Source: Rufibacter sp. XAAS-G3-1 (lineage in GTDB: Bacteria; Bacteroidota; Bacteroidia; Cytophagales; Hymenobacteraceae). Taken from it: a DNA stretch of 64,000 nucleotides. This document shows positions 1 through 9,774 of this stretch, piece after piece. A program made the translations under genes and the position numbers. Below the pieces are notes generated by a model that was not told the DNA's origin, ran no database searches, and worked only from the letters and a program-made list of their open reading frames with translations. The stretch covers positions 1 to 64,000 of the forward strand of contig NZ_JABFAM010000016.1 in assembly GCF_013623775.1 (NCBI RefSeq), written 5' to 3'. How positions within the stretch are numbered: position 1 is the first letter of the stretch; every line of letters starts with the position of its first letter.

Positions 1-218
1 CCCCAGAAGGGTTCCTGCTCAAGATAGTCCTGTTCCTTTTTGCCTACACAATCAACAAATGTATTTAATCGCAACTTGAGTTATGTTAGTAAGATGTTGA
101 TAAATAATTGTTTGCAAAAATATTGTAACAATCTAATTTTAATATATTTATGAAGTCAATCAACAGGGCTTTTGTTTTTACAGGTATGTTTATAACAATA
201 ATCCATTAGGAAAAAAAT

Positions 219-3125
219 ATGCAGGAATATACTCAATATAAAAGAGGGTCTGAATGGAGAATATGGGACTTGCATATTCATACTCCTGGAACTAAAAAGA
301 ACGATAGATTCGAAGGAAGTAGTTTAGAGGATAAGTGGCAGAATTACATCAATCATATAAATAATTGTTCTGAGCAAGTTTCAGTTATTGGTATAACGGA
401 CTATTTAAGTATTGATAATTATTTTATATTTAAAGATAAAGTCAAAGAAGGTGCTGTTACAAAGGTATTTGATTTGATAATGCCTAATGTAGAATTGAGA
501 GTATTGCCGGTTACAGGTTCTGCAACCCCAATCAATCTTCATTGTATTTTCAATCCAAGTATAGATAATGAGTTGGAAAGCCGATTCTTTGGCAAATTAA
601 AATTTAATCATGGAACAAGTAGCTATTCTGCTACAAGCTCCGAATTAAGAAGGTTTGGTAGGGATTTTACAGGAAATGCTAGTTTAAAAGATGAAGATGC
701 TTTAAAAAAAGGTATAGAGCAATTTATAATACAACTTGATCAGCTACAAGAAATATTTAAAAATGATCCAAGCTTAAGAGATAATACAATTGTAGTAGTT
801 TCAAATAAAAGTACTGATGGTGCCTCTGGTGTTATAAAACACATAGATTATTTAATTGAAAATGCTGGATCTCAATTAGATGCTACAAGGCAAAGTATAT
901 ATCAATTCTCTGATGCAATTTTTTCTTCTAATAAAAAAGATAGAGACTATTTTATTGGTAAAAGTGGTATAGATTCTATTGATACTGTTGTTAAAAAATA
1001 CGGATCATTAAAACCTTGTTTTCACGGGTGTGATGCTCATCTGAATGACAAAATATTCAAACCTGATGAAAATAGGTTCTGTTGGATTAAATCAGATCCA
1101 ACTTTCTTTGGGTTGAAGCAGGTGATTTGTGAGCCTGAAGATAGAGCTATTATTCAGGCCTTAAAGCCTGAAATAAAAAATGATAGGTATGTAATTTCTG
1201 AAATAAAATTTAGTGATTCTAGCAACTTGTTTGGTAACCAAAAAATTTTATTGAATGATAATTTGAATGCTGTAATAGGAGGTAAATCTTCTGGGAAATC
1301 TCTTTTATTGTATTATGTCGCTAACAGTATCGATCCAGTTCAAGTATCTAAAACGTCTAAGAGGTTAGGGTTTGAAGGGTACAAATTCTCTACATCATTT
1401 AATTTTGAAGTTGTTTGGAAGAATGGAGAAGTAGACAAATTAAATGATGTAGATCCTGCTTTAAAGTCTAGAAAGATAACTTATATACCACAGTTGTATA
1501 TAAACTACTTGGCTGAAAGGAATAACAAAGATGAACTTGGTAAGCTCATAATAAGCATCCTTTTGCAAGATCCTAATTTTAAAAGTATATATGAAGAGAG
1601 TACTACTTTGATTAAAGATATTACCTCTGAGATAAATACATTGCTAAGTGATTATTTAGAAGTACGTGCCAAATTAATTGATTTAAATACGAAGTCTACT
1701 GAGTTAGGTAAGTCTCCTGCTATTAAAAAAGAAATTGAAACAATTACTCTTTCAATTAATGATGGGCAAAGATCATCAAACTTAAGCCCTGAAGATTTTA
1801 AGATTTATAATGATTTAATCCAAAGCAAAACAAAGAATGAAGGATTGATTCTAGATCTAAGCCAAAAAAGAATTGCTTTAGGAAAGATTGTAACTGAATT
1901 AAGAACTTCTAGGGAGGATTTATTTGGAAATTATGAGATTGATGATGATTTTCCTGTTAGAGGTAAGTTAGATCGTATTTTGGATGAAATAATTGACTTG
2001 CCTCAAAATATACTGGAGCTAAAGGATAAGTGGCTATCCAATTATGATAAGATGATCTCAAGCGTTGAAAATGATATACAATTGTTAAAGTTAAGTTCTA
2101 GCTCTGAGCATTTTAATGAGCTTCTTGCTAAAGTAAATTTAGAGCTACAACCGTTTCAACTCAAGATTGCTGGTCAACAAGAACTTCAAAAACTAACAAA
2201 AAGGCTTGAAGTAGAAAATAACAGATTAGTTCAAGCAGTGAGCTTAGAAAAGCAGATTGCCATTCACATCGATGAATATAATAATCTTAGAATGCAAACA
2301 GCTAAACTAATAAAGAAACGGTTTGAATGTTATCAAAGCTTAGTAAAATACATTAATGAAAATAAAAGTTTAATTGGAACTGAGATTAAACTAAGTAGTT
2401 CATTAGTTTATAAGAAGGAAGATTTTATACTCTATGAACAAGTAAATAAGGCTTCACTTTCAAAAGATAGTTATTTTAATTCACTGTTTTCTTTTGATTT
2501 TGTTAATTATGAGAAGGTAATTGAGCTCTATGAAAAGCAATTGAAAGTTTCTGAAGAGCATTTAGTTATTGATAAAGAGACTAAGATTTCCTTAAGACAA
2601 AAGATCAGTTTAGAAGATGTGCTCAGAGGTTTGGTGAAAGATTGTTTCTCTTTAGATTTTAATATTACATATAAAGGAGATAATCTTTTGCACATGTCTC
2701 CAGGTAAGAAAGGTACAGTTCTACTTATCTTGTTTCTTCAAATTAGTTCTTCAGAGTACCCTATCTTGATTGATCAACCTGAAGATAATTTAGATAATAG
2801 AACTATTTACGATTTATTATGTAAAATGATCAAAGAGAAAAAGAAGGAGCGACAAATAATAATTGTCTCTCATAATGCTAATTTAGTTGTAGCAACTGAT
2901 TCGGAAAATATCATTGGAGCTAACCAAGCTGGTCAGGAGGCTGAAAGACAAACATCAAATTATAGATTTGAATACGTTAATGGTTCGATTGAACATAGTT
3001 ATTCAAAAGATACTGCCATTAAGGAAATTCTTTACCAACAAGGAATGAAAGAACATGTTTGTGATATTTTGGAAGGAGGTAATGAAGCATTTAAGCATAG
3101 GAAAATGAAATATTCTATTGCATAA
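219..3125 (+). CDS. TrlF-family PHP-domain/SMC-like ATPase
   Basis: 968 residues. The N-terminal third is PHP-phosphoesterase-like: DLHIHT at 17-22, GITDYLS at 58-64, NLHCIFNP near 107 and HGCDAH at 269-274 can supply metal ligands. A P-loop GGKSSGKS lies at 354-361, followed by a long helical, charged region (about 450-780) as in SMC/RecN-type ATPases. An ABC-like signature (SPGKKG, about 826), Walker B (LIDQPEDNLD, about 850) and a switch histidine (VSHNAN, about 882) complete a split ATPase head. This order matches proteins annotated as TrlF-family AAA-like ATPases. The gene and its 218-bp leader are far more AT-rich than everything downstream, which suggests horizontal transfer. It stands alone; any partner upstream lies outside the window. 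A nucleic-acid processing or defence role is inference. Confidence 0.82.
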   Translation: MQEYTQYKRGSEWRIWDLHIHTPGTKKNDRFEGSSLEDKWQNYINHINNCSEQVSVIGITDYLSIDNYFIFKDKVKEGAVTKVFDLIMPNVELRVLPVTGSATPINLHCIFNPSIDNELESRFFGKLKFNHGTSSYSATSSELRRFGRDFTGNASLKDEDALKKGIEQFIIQLDQLQEIFKNDPSLRDNTIVVVSNKSTDGASGVIKHIDYLIENAGSQLDATRQSIYQFSDAIFSSNKKDRDYFIGKSGIDSIDTVVKKYGSLKPCFHGCDAHLNDKIFKPDENRFCWIKSDPTFFGLKQVICEPEDRAIIQALKPEIKNDRYVISEIKFSDSSNLFGNQKILLNDNLNAVIGGKSSGKSLLLYYVANSIDPVQVSKTSKRLGFEGYKFSTSFNFEVVWKNGEVDKLNDVDPALKSRKITYIPQLYINYLAERNNKDELGKLIISILLQDPNFKSIYEESTTLIKDITSEINTLLSDYLEVRAKLIDLNTKSTELGKSPAIKKEIETITLSINDGQRSSNLSPEDFKIYNDLIQSKTKNEGLILDLSQKRIALGKIVTELRTSREDLFGNYEIDDDFPVRGKLDRILDEIIDLPQNILELKDKWLSNYDKMISSVENDIQLLKLSSSSEHFNELLAKVNLELQPFQLKIAGQQELQKLTKRLEVENNRLVQAVSLEKQIAIHIDEYNNLRMQTAKLIKKRFECYQSLVKYINENKSLIGTEIKLSSSLVYKKEDFILYEQVNKASLSKDSYFNSLFSFDFVNYEKVIELYEKQLKVSEEHLVIDKETKISLRQKISLEDVLRGLVKDCFSLDFNITYKGDNLLHMSPGKKGTVLLILFLQISSSEYPILIDQPEDNLDNRTIYDLLCKMIKEKKKERQIIIVSHNANLVVATDSENIIGANQAGQEAERQTSNYRFEYVNGSIEHSYSKDTAIKEILYQQGMKEHVCDILEGGNEAFKHRKMKYSIA

Positions 3126-3157
3126 ATTTTATTACTTCAACATCCTTAAAGCCCACC

Positions 3158-6100
3158 TCACCCCAACAACGCCAGCAAATCCTGCTTACTCATTGCTTTC
3201 AGCATACCGCCATCGGTCTTTACTAAATCCTTTACCAAATCTTTCTTACTCGCCTGCAGCCGCATGATTTTCTCCTCCACGGTATCGGGGCAGATGAGGC
3301 GGACGGCGACTACGTTTTTCTCCTGCCCAATGCGGTAGGTGCGGTCAATGGCCTGGTTTTCTACGGCGGGGTTCCACCACGGGTCTACCAGGTACACATA
3401 ATCAGCGCGGGTGAGGTTGAGGCCGGTCCCGCCCGCTTTCAGGCTGATGAGGAACACGCGCACGTCTTCCTGCTCCTGGAATGCCGCCACTGCGCCCTGC
3501 CGGTCTTTGGTCTGGCCGGTGAGCAGGGAGTACTTGATGCCGCGGGCATTCAGCTCTTTTTGGATTAACTCCAGCATGGATACAAACTGCGAGAACACCA
3601 GAATTTTGTGGTGCGGCGCTTTGCTTTCAATCTGCTCCAAGAGCACGTTCAGCTTGGACGAGGCCTCTCCGAAGGAAGCTTCCTCAGGCAGCAAGGCAGG
3701 GGAGTTGCAGATTTGGCGCAGTTTGGTGAGGCCGCGCAGCACGTGCATGGGGTTCTTCTGGATTTCTTCATCGGCCTGGGCCGAGATGAATTCCCGTATC
3801 TCCAGTTCATAGGCAGCGTACACTTGGCGCTGCTGAGTGCCCATCTTGCAGTAGAGCACCATCTCGGTTTTGTCCGGCAACTCTTTGGCAACCTGTTCCT
3901 TGGTGCGGCGCAGCAGAAACGGACTGATTTTGCGCTGTAATTCGGCGGCCCGTTTGCTGCTCTTGAACTGGTCAATGGGTTTGGAGTAGTGATCCCGGAA
4001 GAAGCGTTTGTTGCCCAGCAGGCCGGGACAGGCGAAGGAAAGCTGGCCGTAGAGGTCGTAGGTGTTGTTTTCCAGCGGGGTGCCGGTCATCACGATTCTG
4101 TTGCGGGCCTGCAACAAACGCACCGCCCGGTACCGCTGCGACTCGGGGTTCTTGATGTTCTGCGACTCGTCCAGGATGATGTAATTGAACCGGTATTCCT
4201 TCAGCACCAAAATGTCTGACAGCAGCGTGCCGTAAGACGTGAGCACCAGCTCATAGCCGTCCAGTTCCTGCGGATTTTTGACGCGGCTGTTGCCGTACAC
4301 CGTCAGAAGCTTGAGCGAAGGCGCGAACTTGGCCACCTCTTCCTGCCAGTTAAACAACAGCGACGTGGGCACCACCACCAGATTGGTATTGCGGGCGACT
4401 TTGCCGCGCTGCGAGAGCAGGAAAGCCAGAATCTGCACCGTTTTCCCCAGACCCATGTCATCTGCCAGGCAGCCGCCAAAGTTGAACTGATCCAGAAACG
4501 AAAGCCAGTTCAAACCCTGCTGCTGGTAGGTGCGGAGGGTGGCGTGCAAGTCTTCGGGAACGGCTACCTGGGGGATGGCTTCAAAATTGGCGAGCTTCTT
4601 CCGGTAGGTGGCTAGTTCCTGGCGTACCTCCTGGCTTAGGACTTCCTCCTCGTAGAGTTCTTCAATGGTAGCAAAGTTCATCTTGGGCGTGCGCAGGCGT
4701 TCACCCACCACCTCTGCGGACTCAAAAAAGCGTTTGAGTTTCTCTATCCATTCCTGCGGCAGAATGCCCTGGGTGCCGTCGTCCAGCTGCACGAAGCGGC
4801 TTTTTTGGCGCAGCATTTTGTGCAGGTTTTTGAGCGAGGCCTTCTGCTTCCCGAACTGCACATCCAGAGAGGTGTCAAACCAGTTGATGCCGCTGGTCAC
4901 CAGAATGGTGATTTTGACCTTGTGCGGGTTCAGGTTGGTGGCTTTGAGTTCTTTGAAGCCGAGGAGGGTGATGTCCTTGTTGCGCCAGGTGTCAAACGCC
5001 TCCAGAAACCAGTCCTGGTCTAGGAACCGGTCTTTGTGCAGGTAAAAGCAGTCCAGGTGCAGCTGTTCCTTGAAATACGGATGCTGCTTCAGAATCACGG
5101 CCAGAAACTGCAGCTCGGCTTCCTTGTCGCGGGTCACGGTGAAGGCATTGCCCAGTACATCGGTGGCGTAAATCTGTTTCTGGGAAAGCACCGGAACCTC
5201 CACGTGGCCGTAGCGCATCACTGGCGTGAGCAGCACGAAATCCTCTGATTCTGACAGATAAATGATTTGCTCCCGTCCATCGTCAAAACCCTGTTCCTCC
5301 AGTTGCTTCGGCGTAGCCGGTTTCAGGAACGAGTACGATATCTTGATGCGGGTTTCCAGACTGGCCAGAATATTCTCCCGGAACTCTTCAAACTTAGACG
5401 CATGCACCAGCAGGTAATAGCCGCGCTTCTGGAAAAAGTCGATGACCCGGCGCAAATCTGGGTTGTGCAGCAAATACAGCTGGTTCTGAATCTGGAGAAA
5501 GTGCCCGTATTTGAGTTGCAGGTGCTTCAAGGCGTACGGTTGGTCTTCAATGTGCAGCAGCGCCGTGACCGAGTAGAAATTGTCCTTCACCTGCACCTCC
5601 AGCACCAAGTCCAAGGGCGCTTTCTTCAGTTGAATGGGCGATACCGAACTGGCCGTGATGTTGGCCGAGACCTCGGGATTATGCTGGTACACCTCCAAAC
5701 CCAGCGGATTCTGCACCAAGGCTTTAAGCGCCTCCAAATCGGCCTCAGAGGGTTCGGTGTTGTAGTTGTTCTGGAAACGGGAAAGCGCCGTGTAGAACTT
5801 GAGTTCCTCGGGCTGGTTGGTCTGCCACACAAAGTCCAGCGGATTCAGCGCCTTGAGCGGGTTCTTCACTTTTCCGGTTTGCGTGGTGGCCGCCTCCAGC
5901 AGTTCCACGCTCAGGTGCTTGTAGTATTTGTGCTCGCCCAGCACTAGGATGCGCTGCGTATTTTCTTTAGGGCTGGGGCCCGAAGGCAAAAAAGGCAGTC
6001 CTTGCTTAGGAACTAATTTCTCCTTCAGAAAGGCCTGCGATTCCTCGGTGATGGGCAGCAACTCCGTTAGCCGCGGTTTGATGAGCAGGCTTTTATTCGC

Positions 6101-6550
6101 GTACTCCAGGGAAAAGTATTGGTCCAGGTTTTCCTCGTCGGCCAGGCCGTACTCTGCGGCCACCGGTCTTATTTTCTGTTTCCGGAGCGTTTCGTCAAAA
6201 AAGGCCCGTAAATCGTTCCGGTTCAAAAGCGTTTGCAGCACCTGCGATTGGTGGGCGCACAGCGCTTGTTTGGGAGCCGGACAGCCGCAGGAAAGCAGCA
6301 GTCCGTTTTTAAGCTGTTTTACCGAAACGGCCGGAAAACGACCAAACGGCGACACCCCCGACATCACCGCCCGATTAATCTCCAGATGCGTCGGCTGCAA
6401 GTCAAAGCCGAGGGTGCCGCCCGCCATGGCCTCGGCGGAAGAGTGCCGGGCAATGATGGCATACGTGAGCGTAGCCCCCGTGATGCCTTCCAAAAAGTAC
6501 TCTAAGGGGTGTACGCTTGCCTGCCTGGTTGCCTGTTCTTTCTCCGCCAT
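3158..6550 (-). CDS. SWIM zinc-finger SNF2-family helicase
   Basis: 1130 residues. A SWIM zinc finger sits near the N-terminus (C88-x-C90, then C98-x-H100). A large family-specific middle region follows, then the SNF2 motor: Walker A DDMGLGKT (about 697), DESQ box (about 793), motif III MTGTPLENN (about 825), and a helicase C domain with LVFSQF, SLKAGGTGLNL and QAIDRTYRIGQ (about 1068). This layout is typical of bacterial SWIM-SNF2 proteins, double-stranded-DNA-stimulated ATPases thought to remodel protein-DNA complexes; the exact function is unknown. Length is normal for the family and the frame is intact. It converges with the PHP-ATPase gene (32-bp gap). GC content is high, unlike that neighbour. 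Confidence 0.93.
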   Translation of the reverse strand: MAEKEQATRQASVHPLEYFLEGITGATLTYAIIARHSSAEAMAGGTLGFDLQPTHLEINRAVMSGVSPFGRFPAVSVKQLKNGLLLSCGCPAPKQALCAHQSQVLQTLLNRNDLRAFFDETLRKQKIRPVAAEYGLADEENLDQYFSLEYANKSLLIKPRLTELLPITEESQAFLKEKLVPKQGLPFLPSGPSPKENTQRILVLGEHKYYKHLSVELLEAATTQTGKVKNPLKALNPLDFVWQTNQPEELKFYTALSRFQNNYNTEPSEADLEALKALVQNPLGLEVYQHNPEVSANITASSVSPIQLKKAPLDLVLEVQVKDNFYSVTALLHIEDQPYALKHLQLKYGHFLQIQNQLYLLHNPDLRRVIDFFQKRGYYLLVHASKFEEFRENILASLETRIKISYSFLKPATPKQLEEQGFDDGREQIIYLSESEDFVLLTPVMRYGHVEVPVLSQKQIYATDVLGNAFTVTRDKEAELQFLAVILKQHPYFKEQLHLDCFYLHKDRFLDQDWFLEAFDTWRNKDITLLGFKELKATNLNPHKVKITILVTSGINWFDTSLDVQFGKQKASLKNLHKMLRQKSRFVQLDDGTQGILPQEWIEKLKRFFESAEVVGERLRTPKMNFATIEELYEEEVLSQEVRQELATYRKKLANFEAIPQVAVPEDLHATLRTYQQQGLNWLSFLDQFNFGGCLADDMGLGKTVQILAFLLSQRGKVARNTNLVVVPTSLLFNWQEEVAKFAPSLKLLTVYGNSRVKNPQELDGYELVLTSYGTLLSDILVLKEYRFNYIILDESQNIKNPESQRYRAVRLLQARNRIVMTGTPLENNTYDLYGQLSFACPGLLGNKRFFRDHYSKPIDQFKSSKRAAELQRKISPFLLRRTKEQVAKELPDKTEMVLYCKMGTQQRQVYAAYELEIREFISAQADEEIQKNPMHVLRGLTKLRQICNSPALLPEEASFGEASSKLNVLLEQIESKAPHHKILVFSQFVSMLELIQKELNARGIKYSLLTGQTKDRQGAVAAFQEQEDVRVFLISLKAGGTGLNLTRADYVYLVDPWWNPAVENQAIDRTYRIGQEKNVVAVRLICPDTVEEKIMRLQASKKDLVKDLVKTDGGMLKAMSKQDLLALLG

Positions 6551-6941
6551 GTCGCCGTTGCTTCTGCGGGTTGAAGGTAGGGATTTTCTGGCGAAGGCTT
6601 CGTTTTTGGGTTTCCGGATGAGAGAGTGGGTTCAAGCGTTTTAGGGCTGTTTTGAGAAAAAGAGGCTATAAACGGTTGAGTACCGGAAAGGGCAATCCCT
6701 TGTGGTTGCCCTCCACGCATGAACGGGTATTTTCTGGGAATTTCGTCTAAACCAGAAGACCCGTCGGGGCGGTGACGTTTTAAGTCTCATTTTTAGAAAA
6801 CATGCCCAAAACGACTCTTTCAATTTATATGGATAGTAACCGATTTGCTTATTCCAGCGCGTTTTTGCTTTGTTTTTAGTAACTTCAAGTTTCAAATCAC
6901 CCCTATGAGGTGCCTAAAGCACCTCTGATGAAACCGAACCT
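6551..6941. other. Intergenic region, divergent promoters expected
   Basis: No credible gene. It separates the leftward helicase from the rightward M3 peptidase, so it should hold both promoters. A degenerate copy of the intergenic hairpin family lies near 6640-6672, and a small GGGCAA...TTGCCC hairpin at about 6687-6708 resembles a sequence at 47605-47630. Confidence 0.5.
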
Positions 6942-9170
6942 ATGATGCGCAAACAAACTTTAGCAATTGGCAAGAAACCGAGTGTATTGGTCTTGCTGGC
7001 TTTGGTGGGCTGCACCTCCACCCAACCGCAGCAACCCACCGCCACTGTTCCCACTACTCCGGCCGTTACCCAACCGCAACAGGAGCCAGACAATCTGCTG
7101 CTGGCGGAATGGGCGGGCCCCTACGGCGGGGTTCCGGCGTTTGACAAAATGAAGCTGGCCGATATCAAGCCCGCCATGGAGAAAGGCATGGCCCTGCATT
7201 TGGCAGACATTGAGGCCCTTGTGAATAACCCGGCCGCGCCCACGTTTGAGAACACCATTGTGCCGTACGAGAAAGCGGGCGAGGACTTGGGCCGGGCATT
7301 CATTTACTACGGCATCTGGGGCAGCAACATGTCGAGCCCGGAGTACCGGAAAATCCAGGCAGAACTAGCCCCTAGAATCTCTGATTTCCGGTCGCAGGTT
7401 TCGCAGAACCCCCGGTTGTTCCAGCGCATCAAAGCGGTCTATGACAACGCGCAGAAAAACCCGCTGGCCCCCGACCAGCAGCGCGTGGTGCAGTTGATTT
7501 ATGAGGAGTTCGCCATGGAAGGAGCGGGCCTCAGCCCCGAAGCCAAGCAGCGCTACGCCGCCATCAACAAAGAACTGTCCTCGTTGTACACCTCCTACGG
7601 CAACAACGTGCTCGCCGATGAGGAAAAATACGTGACCTACATCACCAAAGAGCAACTGGGCGGTTTGCCGGAGTCGTTCGTGAAAGCCGCTGCTAAAGCT
7701 GCCACGGATAACGGGAAACCGGGCATGTACGCCATCACCAACACGCGTTCCTCCATGGATCAGTTCCTAACCTATTCTAACAACCGCGCCCTGCGCGAGA
7801 AAGTCTGGAACACCTACTATTCACGCGGTGACAACGGCGATGCGAACGACAACAACCAGAACATCACCAAAATATTAGAGCTGCGCGATGAGCGGGTGAA
7901 ACTGCTGGGCTACGACACGTACGCCGATTGGCGCCTGCAAAACCGCATGGCCAAGAACCCGCAGAACGCCATGAACCTGATGAACGCCGTGTGGCCCTCG
8001 GCGCTGGCCCGGGTAAAGCAGGAAGTGAAAGACATGCAGGCTGTCGCCAACGCAAGCGGGGCTAAAATCACCATCGCGCCCTGGGATTACCGGTACTACG
8101 CCGAGAAAGTGCGCCAGAAGAAGTACGCCCTGGACTCTGACGAAGTAAAGCAGTACCTGGAACTGGGCAACCTCACGCAGGCCATCTTCTACACCGCCGG
8201 TGAGTTGTTCAACTTCGCGTTCAAACCGGTTCCCGCTGGCTCTGTGCCGGTTTTCCACGAAGACGTGAACGTGTGGGAAGTAACCGATAAAACCACCGGG
8301 GCGCACATTGGGTTGTGGTACTTAGACCCATTTGCGCGTCCGGGCAAGCGGTCTGGAGCCTGGGCCTCGCAGTACCGCAGTTTCTCCACCTTTGACGGCA
8401 AGAAGACGGTGCTGGCCTCCAACAACTCCAACTTCATCAAGCCCGCTCCCGGCGAGCCGATGCTGGTTTCCTGGGATGATGCCACCACGTTCTTCCATGA
8501 GTTCGGGCACGCGCTCCACTTCCTGGCCTCTAACGTGAAGTACCCCACCCTCAACAGCGGCGTACGGGACTACACCGAGTTCCAGAGCCAGTTGCTGGAG
8601 CGCTGGCTGTCTACCGATAAGGTCATCAACCAATTCCTGAAGCACCACAAAACCGGCCAGGTGATGCCACCGGCGCTGGTCGCCAAAGTCAAGAAAGCCG
8701 CCACGTTCAACCAAGGCTTTGAGACCACGGAGTTCCTGGCCTCGGCGCTGATGGACATGAAATACCATACCCTACCCGATCCCTCCGGCCTAGACCCCGA
8801 CAAGTTCGAGCGCGAAACGCTGGCCGCCCTGAACATGCCCAAAGAGGTGGTGATGCGTCACCGCTCGCCGCACTTCACGCACGTGTTCTCCGGCGAAGGC
8901 TACGCCACCGGCTACTACGGTTACCTCTGGGCCGATGTGTTGACGTCAGACGCTGCCGAAGCCTTTGAAGAAGCCCCCGGTGGGTTCTATGACAAAGAAG
9001 TAGCGGCCAAACTGGTGAAATACCTCTTCGCCCCGCGCAACTCCATGGATCCTGCCGAGGCCTACCGCCTGTTCCGCGGCCGTGACGCCAAAATAGACGC
9101 CCTCATGCGTGACCGTGGCTTCCCGGTTCCAAGCCAAAAACCAACTACCCAGAAAACGTCTAAGAAGTAG
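6942..9170 (+). CDS. M3-family metallopeptidase lipoprotein (Dcp/oligopeptidase A type)
   Basis: 742 residues. The N-terminus has a lipoprotein signal ending LVGC at Cys24, followed by a Gln/Pro/Thr-rich linker. The zinc site HEFGHALH is at about 519-526, with a downstream glutamate in TEFQSQLLERW about 25 residues on, as in M3 peptidases. C-terminal motifs (FSGEGYATGYYGYLWADVL) also fit dipeptidyl carboxypeptidase Dcp. Such enzymes degrade short peptides; the lipobox places this one in the periplasm or on the outer membrane. Single gene with its own terminator. Dcp versus oligopeptidase specificity cannot be decided from sequence. Confidence 0.93.
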   Translation: MMRKQTLAIGKKPSVLVLLALVGCTSTQPQQPTATVPTTPAVTQPQQEPDNLLLAEWAGPYGGVPAFDKMKLADIKPAMEKGMALHLADIEALVNNPAAPTFENTIVPYEKAGEDLGRAFIYYGIWGSNMSSPEYRKIQAELAPRISDFRSQVSQNPRLFQRIKAVYDNAQKNPLAPDQQRVVQLIYEEFAMEGAGLSPEAKQRYAAINKELSSLYTSYGNNVLADEEKYVTYITKEQLGGLPESFVKAAAKAATDNGKPGMYAITNTRSSMDQFLTYSNNRALREKVWNTYYSRGDNGDANDNNQNITKILELRDERVKLLGYDTYADWRLQNRMAKNPQNAMNLMNAVWPSALARVKQEVKDMQAVANASGAKITIAPWDYRYYAEKVRQKKYALDSDEVKQYLELGNLTQAIFYTAGELFNFAFKPVPAGSVPVFHEDVNVWEVTDKTTGAHIGLWYLDPFARPGKRSGAWASQYRSFSTFDGKKTVLASNNSNFIKPAPGEPMLVSWDDATTFFHEFGHALHFLASNVKYPTLNSGVRDYTEFQSQLLERWLSTDKVINQFLKHHKTGQVMPPALVAKVKKAATFNQGFETTEFLASALMDMKYHTLPDPSGLDPDKFERETLAALNMPKEVVMRHRSPHFTHVFSGEGYATGYYGYLWADVLTSDAAEAFEEAPGGFYDKEVAAKLVKYLFAPRNSMDPAEAYRLFRGRDAKIDALMRDRGFPVPSQKPTTQKTSKK

Positions 9171-9189
9171 GTAGACGCGTAAAGCTATT

Positions 9190-9238
9190 AAACCCCGTGT
9201 GCTTCCGTAAAAAGGAAAGTACATGGGGCTTTTTGTTT
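9190..9238 (+). terminator. Terminator of M3 peptidase gene
   Basis: A CCCCGTGT/ACATGGGG stem with an inner CTTCC/GGAAG stem is followed by TTTTTGTTTT, 20 bp after the peptidase stop codon. Confidence 0.8.
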
Positions 9239-9268
9239 TGTAGCAGTGAATACGCTGGCTCGCATACT

Positions 9269-9473
9269 CTCGCTCGCCTCCCGGACGCGTGTGGGGTACT
9301 TTCGGTCTCTGGCCGTATTTTGGGGTAGACCTGTTTCGGGCCTGTTTTTCCAAAAACAGGCCCGAAACAGGAACTGAAAACCTTTGTGCAGTTTGAAAGG
9401 AAAGTCCTTCGTAATGTTCTGCCTAGCGGCCAGAGGCCGAAGGTACCCCATACGCGTCCGGGAGGCGAGCGAG
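9269..9473. repeat. 205-bp inverted-repeat element, copy 1
   Basis: The two ends (9269-9315 and 9427-9473) are near-perfect 47-bp inverted repeats starting CTCGCTCGCCTC. The centre (9330-9371) is a second 42-bp palindrome with 21-bp arms of the GGGCCTGTTTT hairpin type. A second copy lies at 35711-35918. There is no ORF inside. The shape is that of a non-autonomous MITE-like element or a large structured RNA. Confidence 0.8.
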
Positions 9474-9774
9474 TGGTCTTCCGTAGTTTGAGATTACTTG
9501 TCCAGGACTACCCGGTCAAGGGGCAGCTTCTTTCAGAATGCGGCAGGCTCTGAGAGAAAAACGCAATTGCCGTTTGGGGCTATATTTCTGAAAATAAGGC
9601 TAAAACAGACAAGGAAGGTCTTGCGCACCTTTCTTCGGTAGGGGCCGGGCTTCGGGAAATACTACTTTTCTGTCGGTTTACCGTATGACGCCTGTAGGTA
9701 CAAGAACTAGGTGGTTGGCACAGACAGGCGGCCAGAAAGCCTTGATAATTCTTGCAGGGCCATAAACTCATTTT
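9474..9774. other. Intergenic region before DUF3943 gene
   Basis: No credible gene. One degenerate intergenic hairpin (GTTTGGGGCT...GGCTAAAAC) lies at about 9572-9606. The promoter of the DUF3943 gene should lie here but was not resolved. Confidence 0.5.

Noticed and set aside
3411-5947. Several open frames on the plus strand opposite the SNF2 helicase gene
   Set aside because: They are antisense shadows of a GC-rich gene with clear family motifs; their products are rich in Arg/Leu/Gly and have no recognisable domain.
6837-6850. A further LacI-type operator (TAACCGATTTGC) upstream of the M3 peptidase
   Set aside because: It keeps only the central AANCGNTT part; the outer TG and CA are missing.
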